From positions 2,418,001-2,482,000 of the forward strand of contig OZ244581.1 in the NCBI GenBank assembly GCA_965217935.1: DNA of 64,000 bases, read 5' to 3'. Below, in pieces: positions 42,890 through 51,751 of the stretch; the stretch's first letter is position 1; each line of letters begins with the position of its first letter. The notes below the pieces were generated by a model. That model saw nothing but the letters and a program-made list of their open reading frames with translations, was not told the DNA's origin and searched no databases. The DNA comes from JBBROS01 sp965217935. Lineage in GTDB: Bacteria; Pseudomonadota; Alphaproteobacteria; Acetobacterales; Acetobacteraceae. The translations under genes and the position numbers were made by a program.

Positions 42890-43510
42890 TCAATGCCCGG
42901 CGTTGGCGAGGAGGTCGCGGACGGCGCCAAACCGCGTGCGGTGATGCGCGGTCGGGCCGTAGCGGAGCAGGGCGGCGCGGTGGGCCGCGGTCGGGTAGCC
43001 GGCGTTCTCGTGCCAGGCGTAGTGCGGGTGGCGGAGGGCGAGGCGGGCCATGAGCCGGTCGCGGGTGACCTTGGCGATGATGCTGGCGGCGGCGATGCTG
43101 AGCGAGGCGGCGTCGCCGCGGATGCAGCATCGGGCCGGGCAGGGGAGGTCGGGGGCGCGGTTGCCGTCGATGAGCGCGAGGTCGGGGATATGGCGGAGGC
43201 GCAGGACGGCCCGGCGAATGGCCAGCATGGCGGCGTGGAGGATGTTGAGGCGGAGGATGTCGGCGACGGAGGCTGCGCCGATGCCGATCTCGACGCCGGG
43301 GGCGGCGAGCAAGGCGGCGGCGGCTTCGGCACGGGCCGCGGGCGAGAGCTTCTTGCTGTCGTTGATCAGGGGGCGGAGGCTGCCGGGCACGCCGCCGTGG
43401 AAGACGAGGGCGGCGGCGACGACGGGGCCTGCGAGCGGGCCACGGCCGGCTTCGTCCACGCCGGCGACCCGGCCGCCGTGCTCGCGCTCATGCTCGAAGT
43501 TGGGCCGCAT
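42890..43510 (-). CDS. rnhB: Ribonuclease HII
   Basis: A 206-residue RNase HII that nicks at ribonucleotides in DNA and removes RNA of RNA-DNA hybrids. Active-site acids are in RVAGVDEAGRGPLAGPVVAA (Asp, Glu) and LALIDGNRAPDLPCP (Asp); NDSKKLSPAARAE and SIAAASIIAKVTRDRLMARL are family signatures. It is 42 bases upstream of ccrM on the same strand. Confidence 0.95.
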   Translation of the reverse strand: MRPNFEHEREHGGRVAGVDEAGRGPLAGPVVAAALVFHGGVPGSLRPLINDSKKLSPAARAEAAAALLAAPGVEIGIGAASVADILRLNILHAAMLAIRRAVLRLRHIPDLALIDGNRAPDLPCPARCCIRGDAASLSIAAASIIAKVTRDRLMARLALRHPHYAWHENAGYPTAAHRAALLRYGPTAHHRTRFGAVRDLLANAGH

Positions 43511-43557
43511 GGGAGGAGGTTAGCAGAGGCGGCGGAGGCGGCTCCAGCCGGCGGCCC

Positions 43558-43707
43558 TCAGGGTTCTGGCGCCGGCGGCTTGGCCGGCTCAGGCGCCCAA
43601 TCGTCGTCGATCATTTCCTGTTCCCGGCTGATTTGCTCCAGCTCTTCCTTGGAGGGGGGCTGCTGGATGTGCGGCTCGCGCTCGGGGCTCTTCGGCGGCG
43701 TGGTCAT
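43558..43707 (-). CDS. Small acidic, proline-rich hypothetical protein (49 aa)
   Basis: The frame starts at ATG 43707 with GGAG six bases upstream and reads MTTPPKSPEREPHIQQPPSK, then EELEQISREQEMIDDDWAPE and a PAKPPAPEP tail. It has no helix long enough to span a membrane and no domain I recognise. Its position just before rnhB and the good ribosome-binding site favour a real gene. Composition suggests a disordered protein. Confidence 0.55.
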   Translation of the reverse strand: MTTPPKSPEREPHIQQPPSKEELEQISREQEMIDDDWAPEPAKPPAPEP

Positions 43708-43842
43708 TGGTTGCTCCGTTGATCGAGGGCTCAACGCAGATCGCGTAATCCTGTTCACGGCCAGTCGGGCACATTCGAGACGCGTTGCTGCGGGCCGGAG
43801 ACGGCGCCGGCTGTTTCAGACAGGACGATCGCGGGGTAGATC

Positions 43843-44556
43843 GTGCGCGTGCCAGACATTCTCGATGGATTCCGCCTTGCCTTCGGGCTGCTGCTCGATG
43901 CGGACCCGGCGTTGCTGCAGATCATCGGGCTGTCGCTGACGGTGAGCGTTTCCGCGTCTACGGCGGCTGCCGGGCTGGGATTGCCGCTCGGGGCGGCGTT
44001 GGCGGTTTACCGGTTTCGCGGGCGGGGGGCGTTGATCCTGCTCGCGAATGCGCTGCTTGGGTTGCCGCCAGTGGTGGTGGGGCTGGCGCTGTATTTGCTG
44101 CTGTCGCGGTCGGGGCCGTTGGGACGGCTCGGGCTGCTGTTCACGCCGGGGGCGATGGTCGTGGCGCAGTTCCTGCTGGCGCTGCCGATCGTGACGGCTT
44201 TGAGCCACCGGGCGATGACGGCCGTTTGGCGGGACTACGGCGATGACCTGCTGGTGTCGGGGGCGAGCCGGCTGCGGGCGTTGCCGCATCTGCTGTCGAT
44301 CGGGCGGCTGGAGGCTCTGACGGCGGCGCTGGCCGGGTTCGGGCGGTCGGTGTCGGAAGTGGGAGCGATCCTGGTGGTGGGGGGCAATATCGCCGGGTAT
44401 ACCCGGACGATGACGACGGCGATCGCGCTGGAGACCAGCAAGGGCAACCTGGCGTTCGCGCTGGCGCTGGGATTGGTGCTGATCGGGATCAGCGTCGTGG
44501 TGAGCGGGTGCGCCTTCGCGGTGGAGGCGCGGGCGCGGCGGGCGGGACGGGGTTAG
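43843..44556 (+). CDS. ABC transporter permease, tungstate (TupB)-like
   Basis: A 237-residue inner-membrane permease with five or so helices: IIGLSLTVSVSASTAAAGLG, LILLANALLGLPPVVVGLAL, MVVAQFLLALPIVTALSHRA and LGLVLIGISVVVSGCAFAVE. The coupling loop is ASRLRALPHLLSIGRLEALT, and GRSVSEVGAILVVGGNIAGY is strongly TupB-like. The substrate-binding (TupA) and ATPase (TupC) genes are not next to it, so it is an orphan here. It starts at GTG 43843; its stop codon overlaps the stop of the convergent ClC gene by four bases. Confidence 0.82.
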   Translation: MRVPDILDGFRLAFGLLLDADPALLQIIGLSLTVSVSASTAAAGLGLPLGAALAVYRFRGRGALILLANALLGLPPVVVGLALYLLLSRSGPLGRLGLLFTPGAMVVAQFLLALPIVTALSHRAMTAVWRDYGDDLLVSGASRLRALPHLLSIGRLEALTAALAGFGRSVSEVGAILVVGGNIAGYTRTMTTAIALETSKGNLAFALALGLVLIGISVVVSGCAFAVEARARRAGRG

Positions 44557-46382
44557 GGCTCGCCGGACAGCTCGCGGCGGCGCTTTTCCAGTTCCTCGCT
44601 GTAGCGGCGCAGGGCGTATTGTTCGGTCAGGACGCCGATGACGCGCATGGTCTCGGCGCTGTCGACCACGGCGAGGGCGTCGCTTTCCGAGGCTTCGAAG
44701 ATCTGCACCGCTTCCTTGATGGTCATCTGCGGCAGCAACACGGTCTTGCGGTGGTGGGCGATGTCGGAGACGCGCTCGTGCTCCTCGTTGTCGGCCGCGG
44801 CGTAGGCTTCGGGGGTGGCCAGGAGGCCGGCATACCGGTCGGACTGGTCGAGGACGACGACGCGGGCGACGCTGCCGAGGGCGAAGCTGCGGCGGAAGCT
44901 CTCGAGCGACATGTCGAGCGAGACCTTGCGGAACTCGCGGCGCATCATGCGGCCGACGGTCAGGTTGCGCATCCAGCCGATGTCGACCGCGCTGCGGATG
45001 CCCTCGCCGCGGAGATGGAAGCGCCAGGTGGCGAAGCTGTAGCCGAAGGTGCGGCGGACGGTGATGGCGGAGACGACGCTGGCGGCGAGGACGGCGACCG
45101 TCATGGGCAAGGAGCCGGTGCTCTCCAGCGCCAGGAAGGCCATCGTCAGCGGGCCGCCGACGACGGCGACGGCCAGCGCGCTCATGCCGACGAGGGCGCA
45201 GATGACGGAGGGGAGGGCCTGGACGACGGTGACGAGGCCGAGCACGCCTGCGAAGAGCTTGCCGAGCAGGGCGCCCAGGAACAAGGAGGCGAAGAACAGG
45301 CCGCCGCGGAAGCCGGAGCCGATGCTGATGGCCGATGCCGCCGACTTCAGCAGGATGAGGAGCGCGATGTGCTGCAGAGCATAGGGCGCCTCGAAGGCGA
45401 CGCGGAGGGCGCTGTGGCCAGAGGACATGGCGGCCGGGGTGACGAGGGCCATGAGGCCGATGGCCAGGCCGCCCATGACGGCGCGCAGCCAGACGGGCAC
45501 CTTGCTGCGGCGGAACAACTCCTCGACCAGGGTGACGCCGCGCATGAGGGCGATGCCGCCGAGGGCGCATAGCATTCCCAGGGCGAGCAAGGGGACGTAA
45601 TCGGCGGGCTCAATGGCCGACGGGATGCGGATGTCGAACTCGCCGATGCCGCCGGTGATCATGCGGCTGACGGAGACGGCGCAGATCGAGGCCATCACCA
45701 CGGGAGCCAGGGTGGCGAGGGAGTAGGTGCCGATGACGAGCTCGAAGGCGTAGAAGGAGCCGGTGAGGGGCGCGTTGAAGGCGGCGGCGATGGCGCCGGC
45801 GGCGCCGCAGCCGACGAGGAGACGGAGGTCGTTGCGGCGAAGGCGGAAGGCGAGGCCGGTCTTGGAGGCGAGCGCCGAGCCGATCTGGGCGTAGCCGGCT
45901 TCGAGTCCCACGGACGCGCCGACGCCGTTGGACCATACGGTTTGGGCGACGACGACCATGCTGTCGCGGAAGGACATGCGCCCGCCGTAGAGGGCGTTGG
46001 CCTCGATCGGGTCGATGGCACGGCGGGGCCACCATTTGGCGAGCGCCAATGCGCCGATGCCGAGGACGGCGCCGCCCGCGCAGGGGACGACGATGGCCCG
46101 AAACGGCGGCAGCGAGGGCATGGAGGAGAGGTATTGGCCTTGCGTCAGCCCGAAGAAGACGCGGTGCATGAGCTGGGCCGTCTCGTTCATGGCGACGACG
46201 ACGACGCCGGCGGCGAGGCCGACCAGGGCGGCAAGGACGACGAGCCAGATCTCGTCGCCGCGGACCAGGGCGCGGAGGGCTTGCGGCGCGTGCGCCACGC
46301 GTTCGGTCCACGGACGCCGGACACGCTTGACCACCGCGGAGCTTGCGGGGGACAGGCGGGTCGAGATCGATGGAGACGACAT
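44553..46382 (-). CDS. Divergent ClC-type chloride channel/antiporter with CBS pair
   Basis: A 609-residue membrane protein with a ClC core (about 45-440) and two CBS-like segments (about 465-600, with LLPQMTIKEAVQIFEASESD and RVIGVLTEQYALRRYSEEL). Where canonical ClC proteins have GREGP after the first motif, this one reads SNGVGASVGLEAGYAQIG: the gating Glu remains but Arg and Pro are lost. The third filter motif reads GSGFRGGLFFASLFLGA, with Ala in place of the usual Pro. It also has AGAIAAAFNAPLTGSFYAFE, typical of the fold. It could be a ClC with altered ion selectivity. It converges tail-to-tail on the TupB-like gene. Confidence 0.85.
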   Translation of the reverse strand: MSSPSISTRLSPASSAVVKRVRRPWTERVAHAPQALRALVRGDEIWLVVLAALVGLAAGVVVVAMNETAQLMHRVFFGLTQGQYLSSMPSLPPFRAIVVPCAGGAVLGIGALALAKWWPRRAIDPIEANALYGGRMSFRDSMVVVAQTVWSNGVGASVGLEAGYAQIGSALASKTGLAFRLRRNDLRLLVGCGAAGAIAAAFNAPLTGSFYAFELVIGTYSLATLAPVVMASICAVSVSRMITGGIGEFDIRIPSAIEPADYVPLLALGMLCALGGIALMRGVTLVEELFRRSKVPVWLRAVMGGLAIGLMALVTPAAMSSGHSALRVAFEAPYALQHIALLILLKSAASAISIGSGFRGGLFFASLFLGALLGKLFAGVLGLVTVVQALPSVICALVGMSALAVAVVGGPLTMAFLALESTGSLPMTVAVLAASVVSAITVRRTFGYSFATWRFHLRGEGIRSAVDIGWMRNLTVGRMMRREFRKVSLDMSLESFRRSFALGSVARVVVLDQSDRYAGLLATPEAYAAADNEEHERVSDIAHHRKTVLLPQMTIKEAVQIFEASESDALAVVDSAETMRVIGVLTEQYALRRYSEELEKRRRELSGEP

Positions 46383-46492
46383 GGCGTGTGAGCCGGGTGA
46401 GGCAGGTGCGGGAGCTACTCATGTAGCCTGGGGCGCGCTAGATCAACCTTTCGTTACTCTTTACTGATGAATAAATCGTAACAATTTGTTTC

Positions 46493-47473
46493 TCAGGTAT
46501 TTGCCTCACGGTCCTTGCGCGTTGCTTCGAGGTCGTCGGCGATGAAGGCGGCGATCAGGTCATCGAGCGATCCGTGCGGTTCGAAGCCGAGCGACCTGGA
46601 TCGTTGCGGGTCGAATGCGGCCGGCCAGCCGTTGACGATGCCGGCGATCGCGGCGTCCGGGACACGGCGCACGAGGGCGGACGCGCCGGGGCGGATGCGG
46701 TCCATGGCCGTCAGCATGTCGGAGACGGTGGCGCGCAACCCGGGGGGGTTCACGGCGCGGTCCAGGCCCATCGGCGCGGTGTCCATCGAGGCGGCGTGCA
46801 GCAGCCAGTCGACGGCCCGGCGCGGGCTGCAGATCCAGACGGCGAAGTCGTCCGGGACGGGGAGGTCGGCGGGCAGGCCTAGCAGGGGCTCGCGAAGGAT
46901 GCCGCTCACGAAGCTGCTGGCGGCCTGGTTGGGGCGGCCCGGGCGGATGACGACGGTGGGAAGGCGGATGAGCACGGCGTCGAGGAAGCCGCGGCGGCTC
47001 GCGTCGGCTAGGAAAAGCTCGGCGGCGGCTTTCTGCGCGCCGTAGGAGTTGGCGGGCACTTGACGGGCGTCGTCGCCGAGGACGGCGTCCTGGCCGCCGC
47101 CAAAGCTGGCGACGGAGCTGGTGAAGACGACCCGGGGCGGGCGGGGCAGGGCGCGGCAGGCGTCGATGACGGCGTCGGTCCCGCGGACGTTGACCTCGCG
47201 CCCGAGATCGTAGTCGGCTTCGGCGGCGGCGCTGACGACGGCGGCGAGATGGAAAACAACGCCAGTTTCGGGCGGGATTGCGGCGCTCGGAAGGGCAGTG
47301 AGGGTGCCGCCGAGGCTGTGGATGGGGAAGGGCGCGCTGGGCGCCGAGGGGTGGTGGAGGTCGAACAGGGTGAGGGCGGTGACGGGCTTGCCGCCGAGGT
47401 CGCCCTGAGCTGCCAATCTGGCCGCGAGTTTCTGGCCTAGGAATCCGCCGCCGCCCAGGATGGTGATGTGCAT
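46493..47473 (-). CDS. denD: NAD-dependent epimerase/dehydratase, D-erythronate dehydrogenase-like
   Basis: A 326-residue extended SDR. The Rossmann loop is MHITILGGGGFLGQKLAARL; then VVFHLAAVVSAAAEADYD, VRGTDAVIDACRAL, VVFTSSVASFGGGQDAVLGD and the catalytic YxxxK as NSYGAQKAAAELFLAD. The pattern LIRLPTVVIRPGRPNQAASS is typical of DenD, which oxidises D-erythronate; without kinase and aldolase partners nearby that role is an inference. The ATG at 47473 has GGAGGAG five bases upstream. It is divergent from dpaL. Confidence 0.78.
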   Translation of the reverse strand: MHITILGGGGFLGQKLAARLAAQGDLGGKPVTALTLFDLHHPSAPSAPFPIHSLGGTLTALPSAAIPPETGVVFHLAAVVSAAAEADYDLGREVNVRGTDAVIDACRALPRPPRVVFTSSVASFGGGQDAVLGDDARQVPANSYGAQKAAAELFLADASRRGFLDAVLIRLPTVVIRPGRPNQAASSFVSGILREPLLGLPADLPVPDDFAVWICSPRRAVDWLLHAASMDTAPMGLDRAVNPPGLRATVSDMLTAMDRIRPGASALVRRVPDAAIAGIVNGWPAAFDPQRSRSLGFEPHGSLDDLIAAFIADDLEATRKDREANT

Positions 47474-47541
47474 GGCTGCTCCTCCATTCTTTTGCGGAGA
47501 AGGACTATCGCTCGGCCCGGCGCCGCGCAAATCTGCGGGGC

Positions 47542-48696
47542 ATGAGTTTCGATCAGCGGTTTCGCCTGTTCTCCAATCCGCGGCACGGCACGCCGGGGGT
47601 CGTGGTGTTGAACGCGGCCGGGTTCCGGCGGGCGCGGGGAGAAATCGCCTCCTGGCCGGGGTATGCGGCGACGCCGCTGGTTCCGCTGGATGCGGCGGCG
47701 CGGGAGGCGGGGGTCGCATCGGTGCATATCAAGGACGAGGCGGCGCGGTTCGGGATCGGCGGCTTCAAGGCGCTAGGCGGGGCATATGCGGCGCTGAACG
47801 TGATCTTGTCGGAGCTGGCGCGGAGTGGGGCGGCGCCTCATGCGACGACGGGTGATTTGCTGGAGCGGCGTTATGCGGAGGCGGTGCGGGGGATTACCGT
47901 GTGCTGCGCGACGGGCGGCGATCATGGGCGCTGCTTGGCCTGGGGGGCGGGGTGGTTCGGGGCGGGCTGCGTGGCATTCGTGCATGAGGGCGTGAGCCAG
48001 AGGCGGGCGGATGCCATCGCCGGGTTCGGCGCGGAGGTGCGGCGTGTGCCGGGCACGTATGACGACGCGGTGCGCGAGGCGGCTCGCGTGGCTGAGCGGG
48101 AGGGGTGGTTCGTCGTGTCGGATACGTCTTACGAGGGGTATACTGAGATCGCGCGGGAGGTGATGCAGGGCTATCGGGTGATGCCGGACGAGGCGTTCGG
48201 GCAGCTCGCTGCGGCGCCGACGCACGTGTTCATCCAAGGAGGCGTCGGCGGCGTGGCGGCGGCGGTTTCGGCGCAGGCGCGGGCGGCGTTGCAGCCGGCG
48301 CCGGCCTTGGTCGTGGTTGAGCCGGAGGGGGCGGCGTGCCTGCTGGCCAATGCCGAGGCGGGTCGGCCGGCGATGGTCGCGGGAGGGCTTGAGACGGCGA
48401 TGGGGCGCCTGGCGTGCGGGACGCCGAGCCTGCTGGCCTGGCAGGAGCTGGACCGGGCTGCCGCCGCGTTCATGGCGGTTGCGGACGAGGCGGCGGCCGC
48501 GGCGATAGGCTGGCTGGCGGCTCAGGGCGTGGTGTCCGGCGAGGCGGGGGCGGCGGGGTTTGCCGGGCTGATGCTGGCGGCGGGCGACCCGGCGGCGCGG
48601 GCGGCGCTTGGGTTGGATGCGGCAAGCCGGGTGCTGCTGTTCAACACCGCGGGGGCAGTGGACGCGGACAGCTCCGCCCGGTTGACCGGGGCGTGA
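47542..48696 (+). CDS. dpaL: Diaminopropionate ammonia-lyase
   Basis: A 384-residue PLP enzyme that splits 2,3-diaminopropionate to pyruvate and two ammonia. It carries the family start NPRHGTPGVVVLNAAGFRRA, the PLP lysine in ARFGIGGFKALGGAYAALN (Lys76), ATGGDHGRCLAWGAGWFGAG and the glycine loop FIQGGVGGVAAAVSAQA. Threonine dehydratases are relatives but lack the GFK pattern and N-terminus seen here. It overlaps the transporter gene downstream by four bases (GTGA), so the two are co-expressed; the transporter may export or import an amino compound. Confidence 0.9.
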   Translation: MSFDQRFRLFSNPRHGTPGVVVLNAAGFRRARGEIASWPGYAATPLVPLDAAAREAGVASVHIKDEAARFGIGGFKALGGAYAALNVILSELARSGAAPHATTGDLLERRYAEAVRGITVCCATGGDHGRCLAWGAGWFGAGCVAFVHEGVSQRRADAIAGFGAEVRRVPGTYDDAVREAARVAEREGWFVVSDTSYEGYTEIAREVMQGYRVMPDEAFGQLAAAPTHVFIQGGVGGVAAAVSAQARAALQPAPALVVVEPEGAACLLANAEAGRPAMVAGGLETAMGRLACGTPSLLAWQELDRAAAAFMAVADEAAAAAIGWLAAQGVVSGEAGAAGFAGLMLAAGDPAARAALGLDAASRVLLFNTAGAVDADSSARLTGA

Positions 48697-49577
48697 CGCC
48701 GGAGCGGCTGCCGGCCGCAGCGCTGGCGCAGTTGGGGCTGGCGGTGGCGTTGCTGGGCGCGAGTTGGCCGGTGACGAAGGCGGCGCTGCTGGATGGGGCC
48801 GGAGCGTCTTGGTTCGCGCTCGGGCGGGCGGTTTTGTCGATGCTGGTCGCGACCATCGCGGTGGCGGCGGCGCAGGGTTTGCGGTTGCCGGGACGGGTGG
48901 ACATGCCGGCTTTGCTGGCGCTAGGGCTGCTGCAGTTGGGTGGGTTCTTTGCTTTCGCTCATGCGGCGGTGGCTTGGGTGCCGGCGGGGCAGACGGCGAT
49001 CCTGGCGAATACGACGCTGGTGTGGACCGTGCCGATCGCGCTGCTGATCATGCGCGAGCCGATTTCCGGGCGGCGGTGGGCGGCGGCGGGGATGGCCGCG
49101 GGCGGGGTGGCGGCGCTGAGCGGGCCTTGGGCGATCGATTGGCGATCCGGGGAGGTGCTGCTGGGGCATCTGTTCCTGCTCGGGGCGTCGCTGTGCTGGG
49201 CGACGGCCATGACGGTCGTGCGGCGGTGGCCGCCGCGGCTGAGCATGTTCGCGCTGCTGCCTTGGGCGTTCGCGATCGCCAGCCTGGTGCTGTTGCCGCT
49301 GGCGCTCGCGCATGGGGCGGGGCGGTGGTCGATGACGGGTTGGGGCTGCATGTTGGCGATCGGGTTGCTGATCGCGCCGGTCGGGACCTGGTGCGTCATG
49401 CAGGCGACGACGGCGTTGCCGCTGGTGGTGGCGTCGGTCGGGTTCCTGGCCGGGCCGGTGGTGGGGTTGCTGCTGTCCGCGGTTTGGCTGCATGAGGCGC
49501 TGACGCCGAGCGTTCTGGCAGGGGCGGGCCTGATCCTCGGTGGGGCCGGGCTGGCGGCGGGGAGAGGGCGTGGATGA
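48693..49577 (+). CDS. EamA/DMT-superfamily transporter
   Basis: A 294-residue inner-membrane protein with ten predicted helices in two EamA repeats: LAVALLGASWPVTKAALLDG, ALGLLQLGGFFAFAHAAVAW, GQTAILANTTLVWTVPIALL for the first, and LFLLGASLCWATAMTVVRRW, GLLIAPVGTWCVMQATTALP, SVGFLAGPVVGLLLSAVWLH for the second. Such carriers export amino acids or metabolites. It starts at GTG 48693 inside the dpaL stop and overlaps the hydrolase gene by four bases. Confidence 0.87.
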   Translation: MTPERLPAAALAQLGLAVALLGASWPVTKAALLDGAGASWFALGRAVLSMLVATIAVAAAQGLRLPGRVDMPALLALGLLQLGGFFAFAHAAVAWVPAGQTAILANTTLVWTVPIALLIMREPISGRRWAAAGMAAGGVAALSGPWAIDWRSGEVLLGHLFLLGASLCWATAMTVVRRWPPRLSMFALLPWAFAIASLVLLPLALAHGAGRWSMTGWGCMLAIGLLIAPVGTWCVMQATTALPLVVASVGFLAGPVVGLLLSAVWLHEALTPSVLAGAGLILGGAGLAAGRGRG

Positions 49578-50326
49578 TCCTGAAGGCGATCCGTATGGGC
49601 GAGGGGCCGCCGGTCGTGCTGCTGCATGGCTTGTTCGGGGCGGCGAGCAATTGGGGGCGGGTGCAGCGGGCGTTGGCAAAGACGCATCTCGTGCTGGCGC
49701 TGGACCTTCGTAATCACGGCGGCAGCCCGCATGACCGGGCGGTGAGTTACGAGGCGATGGCGGGCGACGTAGCGGAGACGCTGGCGGCCGAGAGGGCGGG
49801 GCCGGTCGGGCTGGTTGGGCACTCGATGGGGGGGAAGGTGGCGATGCAGGTGGCGCTGGCGCGGCCGGCGCTGGTCAGCCGGCTTGTGGTGGCCGATATC
49901 GCGCCAGTGCACTATCCGCCGCATTACCGGACGATGGCTGCGGCGATGCAGGCGTTGCCGCTTCGGCCTGGCTTGACGCGGGCGGAGGCGAATACGGCGT
50001 TGGAAGCGGAGGCGCCTGACCCGGCCGTTCGCGGGTTCCTGTTGCAGAACCTACGGTTTTCCAATCCGCCGGCTTGGCGGATCGGGCTTGACGAGATCGC
50101 GGCGGGGTTGCCGGCGATCGAGGCTTGGTCAGCGGCGGGCCAGTATGACGGGCCTTGCCTTGTGCTGCGAGGGGAGCGGTCGGATTACATTCGGCCGGAG
50201 CATCGGGCTTTGTTCAAGGCGCTGTTCCCGCAGGCGCGGTTCGCGGGTTTGCGGGGGGCCGGGCACTGGCTTCATGCGGAGGCGCCGGAGGCGTTCATCG
50301 CGACGGTGGGGGCGTTCCTGCATTAG
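49574..50326 (+). CDS. Alpha/beta hydrolase (YbfF-like esterase)
   Basis: A 250-residue hydrolase with the oxyanion region PPVVLLHGLFGAASNWGRVQ, LDLRNHGGSPHDRAVSYEAM, the nucleophile elbow GLVGHSMGGKVAMQVALARP (Ser about 85), an acid in RGERSDYIRPEH and His in LRGAGHWLHAEAPEAF. The LRNHG motif and overall length match the YbfF acyl-CoA-esterase-like group. It ends the dpaL-EamA operon, just before an insertion sequence. Confidence 0.87.
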   Translation: MILKAIRMGEGPPVVLLHGLFGAASNWGRVQRALAKTHLVLALDLRNHGGSPHDRAVSYEAMAGDVAETLAAERAGPVGLVGHSMGGKVAMQVALARPALVSRLVVADIAPVHYPPHYRTMAAAMQALPLRPGLTRAEANTALEAEAPDPAVRGFLLQNLRFSNPPAWRIGLDEIAAGLPAIEAWSAAGQYDGPCLVLRGERSDYIRPEHRALFKALFPQARFAGLRGAGHWLHAEAPEAFIATVGAFLH

Positions 50327-50386
50327 GGGCAGCGTCGGCAATAAGTGCGGCAGCACGCCGACAAAGCTGCCCGGTAAAACAGAGGA

Positions 50387-50440
50387 TTAGGGCTCGTTCG
50401 CCCGGTCGATTTATAGCTTTTGCCTCCGAACGAGCCCTAA
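50387..50440. repeat. 54-bp perfect inverted-repeat element abutting the ISAzo13 copy 1
   Basis: TTAGGGCTCGTTCG (50387-50400) and its exact complement CGAACGAGCCCTAA (50427-50440) flank 26 bases. It could be a tiny MITE or the joined ends of a lost IS630-like element with TA targets, or a hairpin terminator for the operon at 47542-50326. The left end of the ISAzo13 copy begins within its last bases. Confidence 0.6.
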
Positions 50441-51751
50441 GTGCCTGAGCTGAAACAACCGCGTCAGGTGCGGGTGGTTCGGGGAGCGATGGTGTAGTTC
50501 CACTCGCCATGAAACTCGGCTGGGGTGATATTGAGGCTGGCGATCTGCGCGTCGGAGACCTTGGCGCCCTTCTGGTAGGTGTTCTCATCGAGCCTGCATT
50601 GGACGGTGAGTCCAGTCCGTGTCGTCGTGCTGGCGATCAGCTGGACGATGACTTGATGCGTCAGCAGCGGCTTGCCGCGCCAGTTCTGGGTGATGAATGC
50701 GAACAGTCGGTGCTCGATGCGGTTCCACTTGCTGGCGCCGGGCGGCAGGTGCGCCACCGTGATCGACAGGCCGGTCTGGTCGGCGAGCGTCTGCAACTCG
50801 GTCTTCCACAGCCGCACCCGCGCCCCGTTGCTGCCGCCGCAGTCGGCCGTGATCAGCAGCCGCGTGCTCTCGGGATAGCGCGCCTGGCCGAGTTCCCGCC
50901 ACCAGCGCCGGATGCTTTCCACAGCGAACGTTGCAGTGTCGCTGGTGATCCCGAGATTGATCCAGCCGGCATTGGCGGCGATGTCATAGACGCCGTATGG
51001 CGCCACCTTGCCGAGCTCAGGCAGGATGAAGTCGTGCACCCGCACCGGCTCGGGCTGACCGCGGGGCCGCAACTCGCGCCCGGCGTTCTTGAAATCGCCG
51101 ACCACCTCCTTCTTCTTGGTGTCGACCGAGATCGCCGGCTGCTTGGCCGCCTGGAACGCCTGCACCTGGGTGTTGATGTGCTCGAACTGCGCGTCGCGGT
51201 CGGGATGGCTGGCGCCTTCGCGTGTCTTGCTGTTGGCCTGCAGGCTGAACCCCAGCCGCTTCAGCAGCCGCCCGACCAGCTTCTGCCCGGCAGTGAAGCC
51301 GCGCTCGGCCAAGGCGCGGACCAGATGACGCTGGCTCCGGCTGACCCAGAGCAGCGCTGCCTCGGGATCGCCGCGGATGGCCGATTGCACCAGCTCGGAC
51401 AGTGCGTCGAGCAGGCCGGGTTCGGTCTCGGTCTTCGGCTTGCGCCCGCCGCCCGGGCGGCGGATGCGGCCGGGGATCTGGTCCTTGCCATGCCCCAACT
51501 CGGCAAGCCCTCGGCCAATCGTGCTGCGCGCGATGCCCGTCACCGCCGACACCGCCAGGATGCCGCCCCTGCCAGCCGCGTAAGCCTCGCTCGCGGCCCA
51601 TAGACGGCGCTCACGCTCCCCAAGGAACGGGGCGATGGCTTCAAAGCGGGCTCGAATGGCGGCGGTGTCGATCACCTCTCAACGCTAGTACGAGCCGCAG
51701 ACCGAATTCCTACCCACAATCGCGATTCGATTAATTAGGCTCGGGCCCTAA
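50438..51751 (-). mobile_element. ISAzo13-family insertion sequence, copy 1
   Basis: The stretch 50437-51751 is identical to 58441-59755 except at 51737 (A here, G in copy 2), which defines the element. Imperfect terminal repeats are TAAGTGCCTGAGC (50438) and TTAGGGCCCGAGC (complement, ending 51751), 10 of 13 matching. No target duplication is evident. It sits between the hydrolase operon and hisE and supplies the hisE stop codon. Confidence 0.85.
50464..51675 (-). CDS. ISAzo13-family transposase (copy 1)
   Basis: An intact 403-residue transposase. The N-terminus carries a helix-turn-helix (GILAVSAVTGIARSTIGRGL). The ISAzo13 signature is continuous: ALLWVSRSQRHLVRALAERG, PAISVDTKKKEVVGDFKNAG (first Asp), RLLITADCGGSNGARVRLWK (second Asp) and LPPGASKWNRIEHRLFAFIT (catalytic Glu region), ending EFHGEWNYTIAPRTTRT. 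It is identical to the copy at 58468, so transposition or gene conversion was recent. Confidence 0.93.
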   Translation of the reverse strand: MIDTAAIRARFEAIAPFLGERERRLWAASEAYAAGRGGILAVSAVTGIARSTIGRGLAELGHGKDQIPGRIRRPGGGRKPKTETEPGLLDALSELVQSAIRGDPEAALLWVSRSQRHLVRALAERGFTAGQKLVGRLLKRLGFSLQANSKTREGASHPDRDAQFEHINTQVQAFQAAKQPAISVDTKKKEVVGDFKNAGRELRPRGQPEPVRVHDFILPELGKVAPYGVYDIAANAGWINLGITSDTATFAVESIRRWWRELGQARYPESTRLLITADCGGSNGARVRLWKTELQTLADQTGLSITVAHLPPGASKWNRIEHRLFAFITQNWRGKPLLTHQVIVQLIASTTTRTGLTVQCRLDENTYQKGAKVSDAQIASLNITPAEFHGEWNYTIAPRTTRT

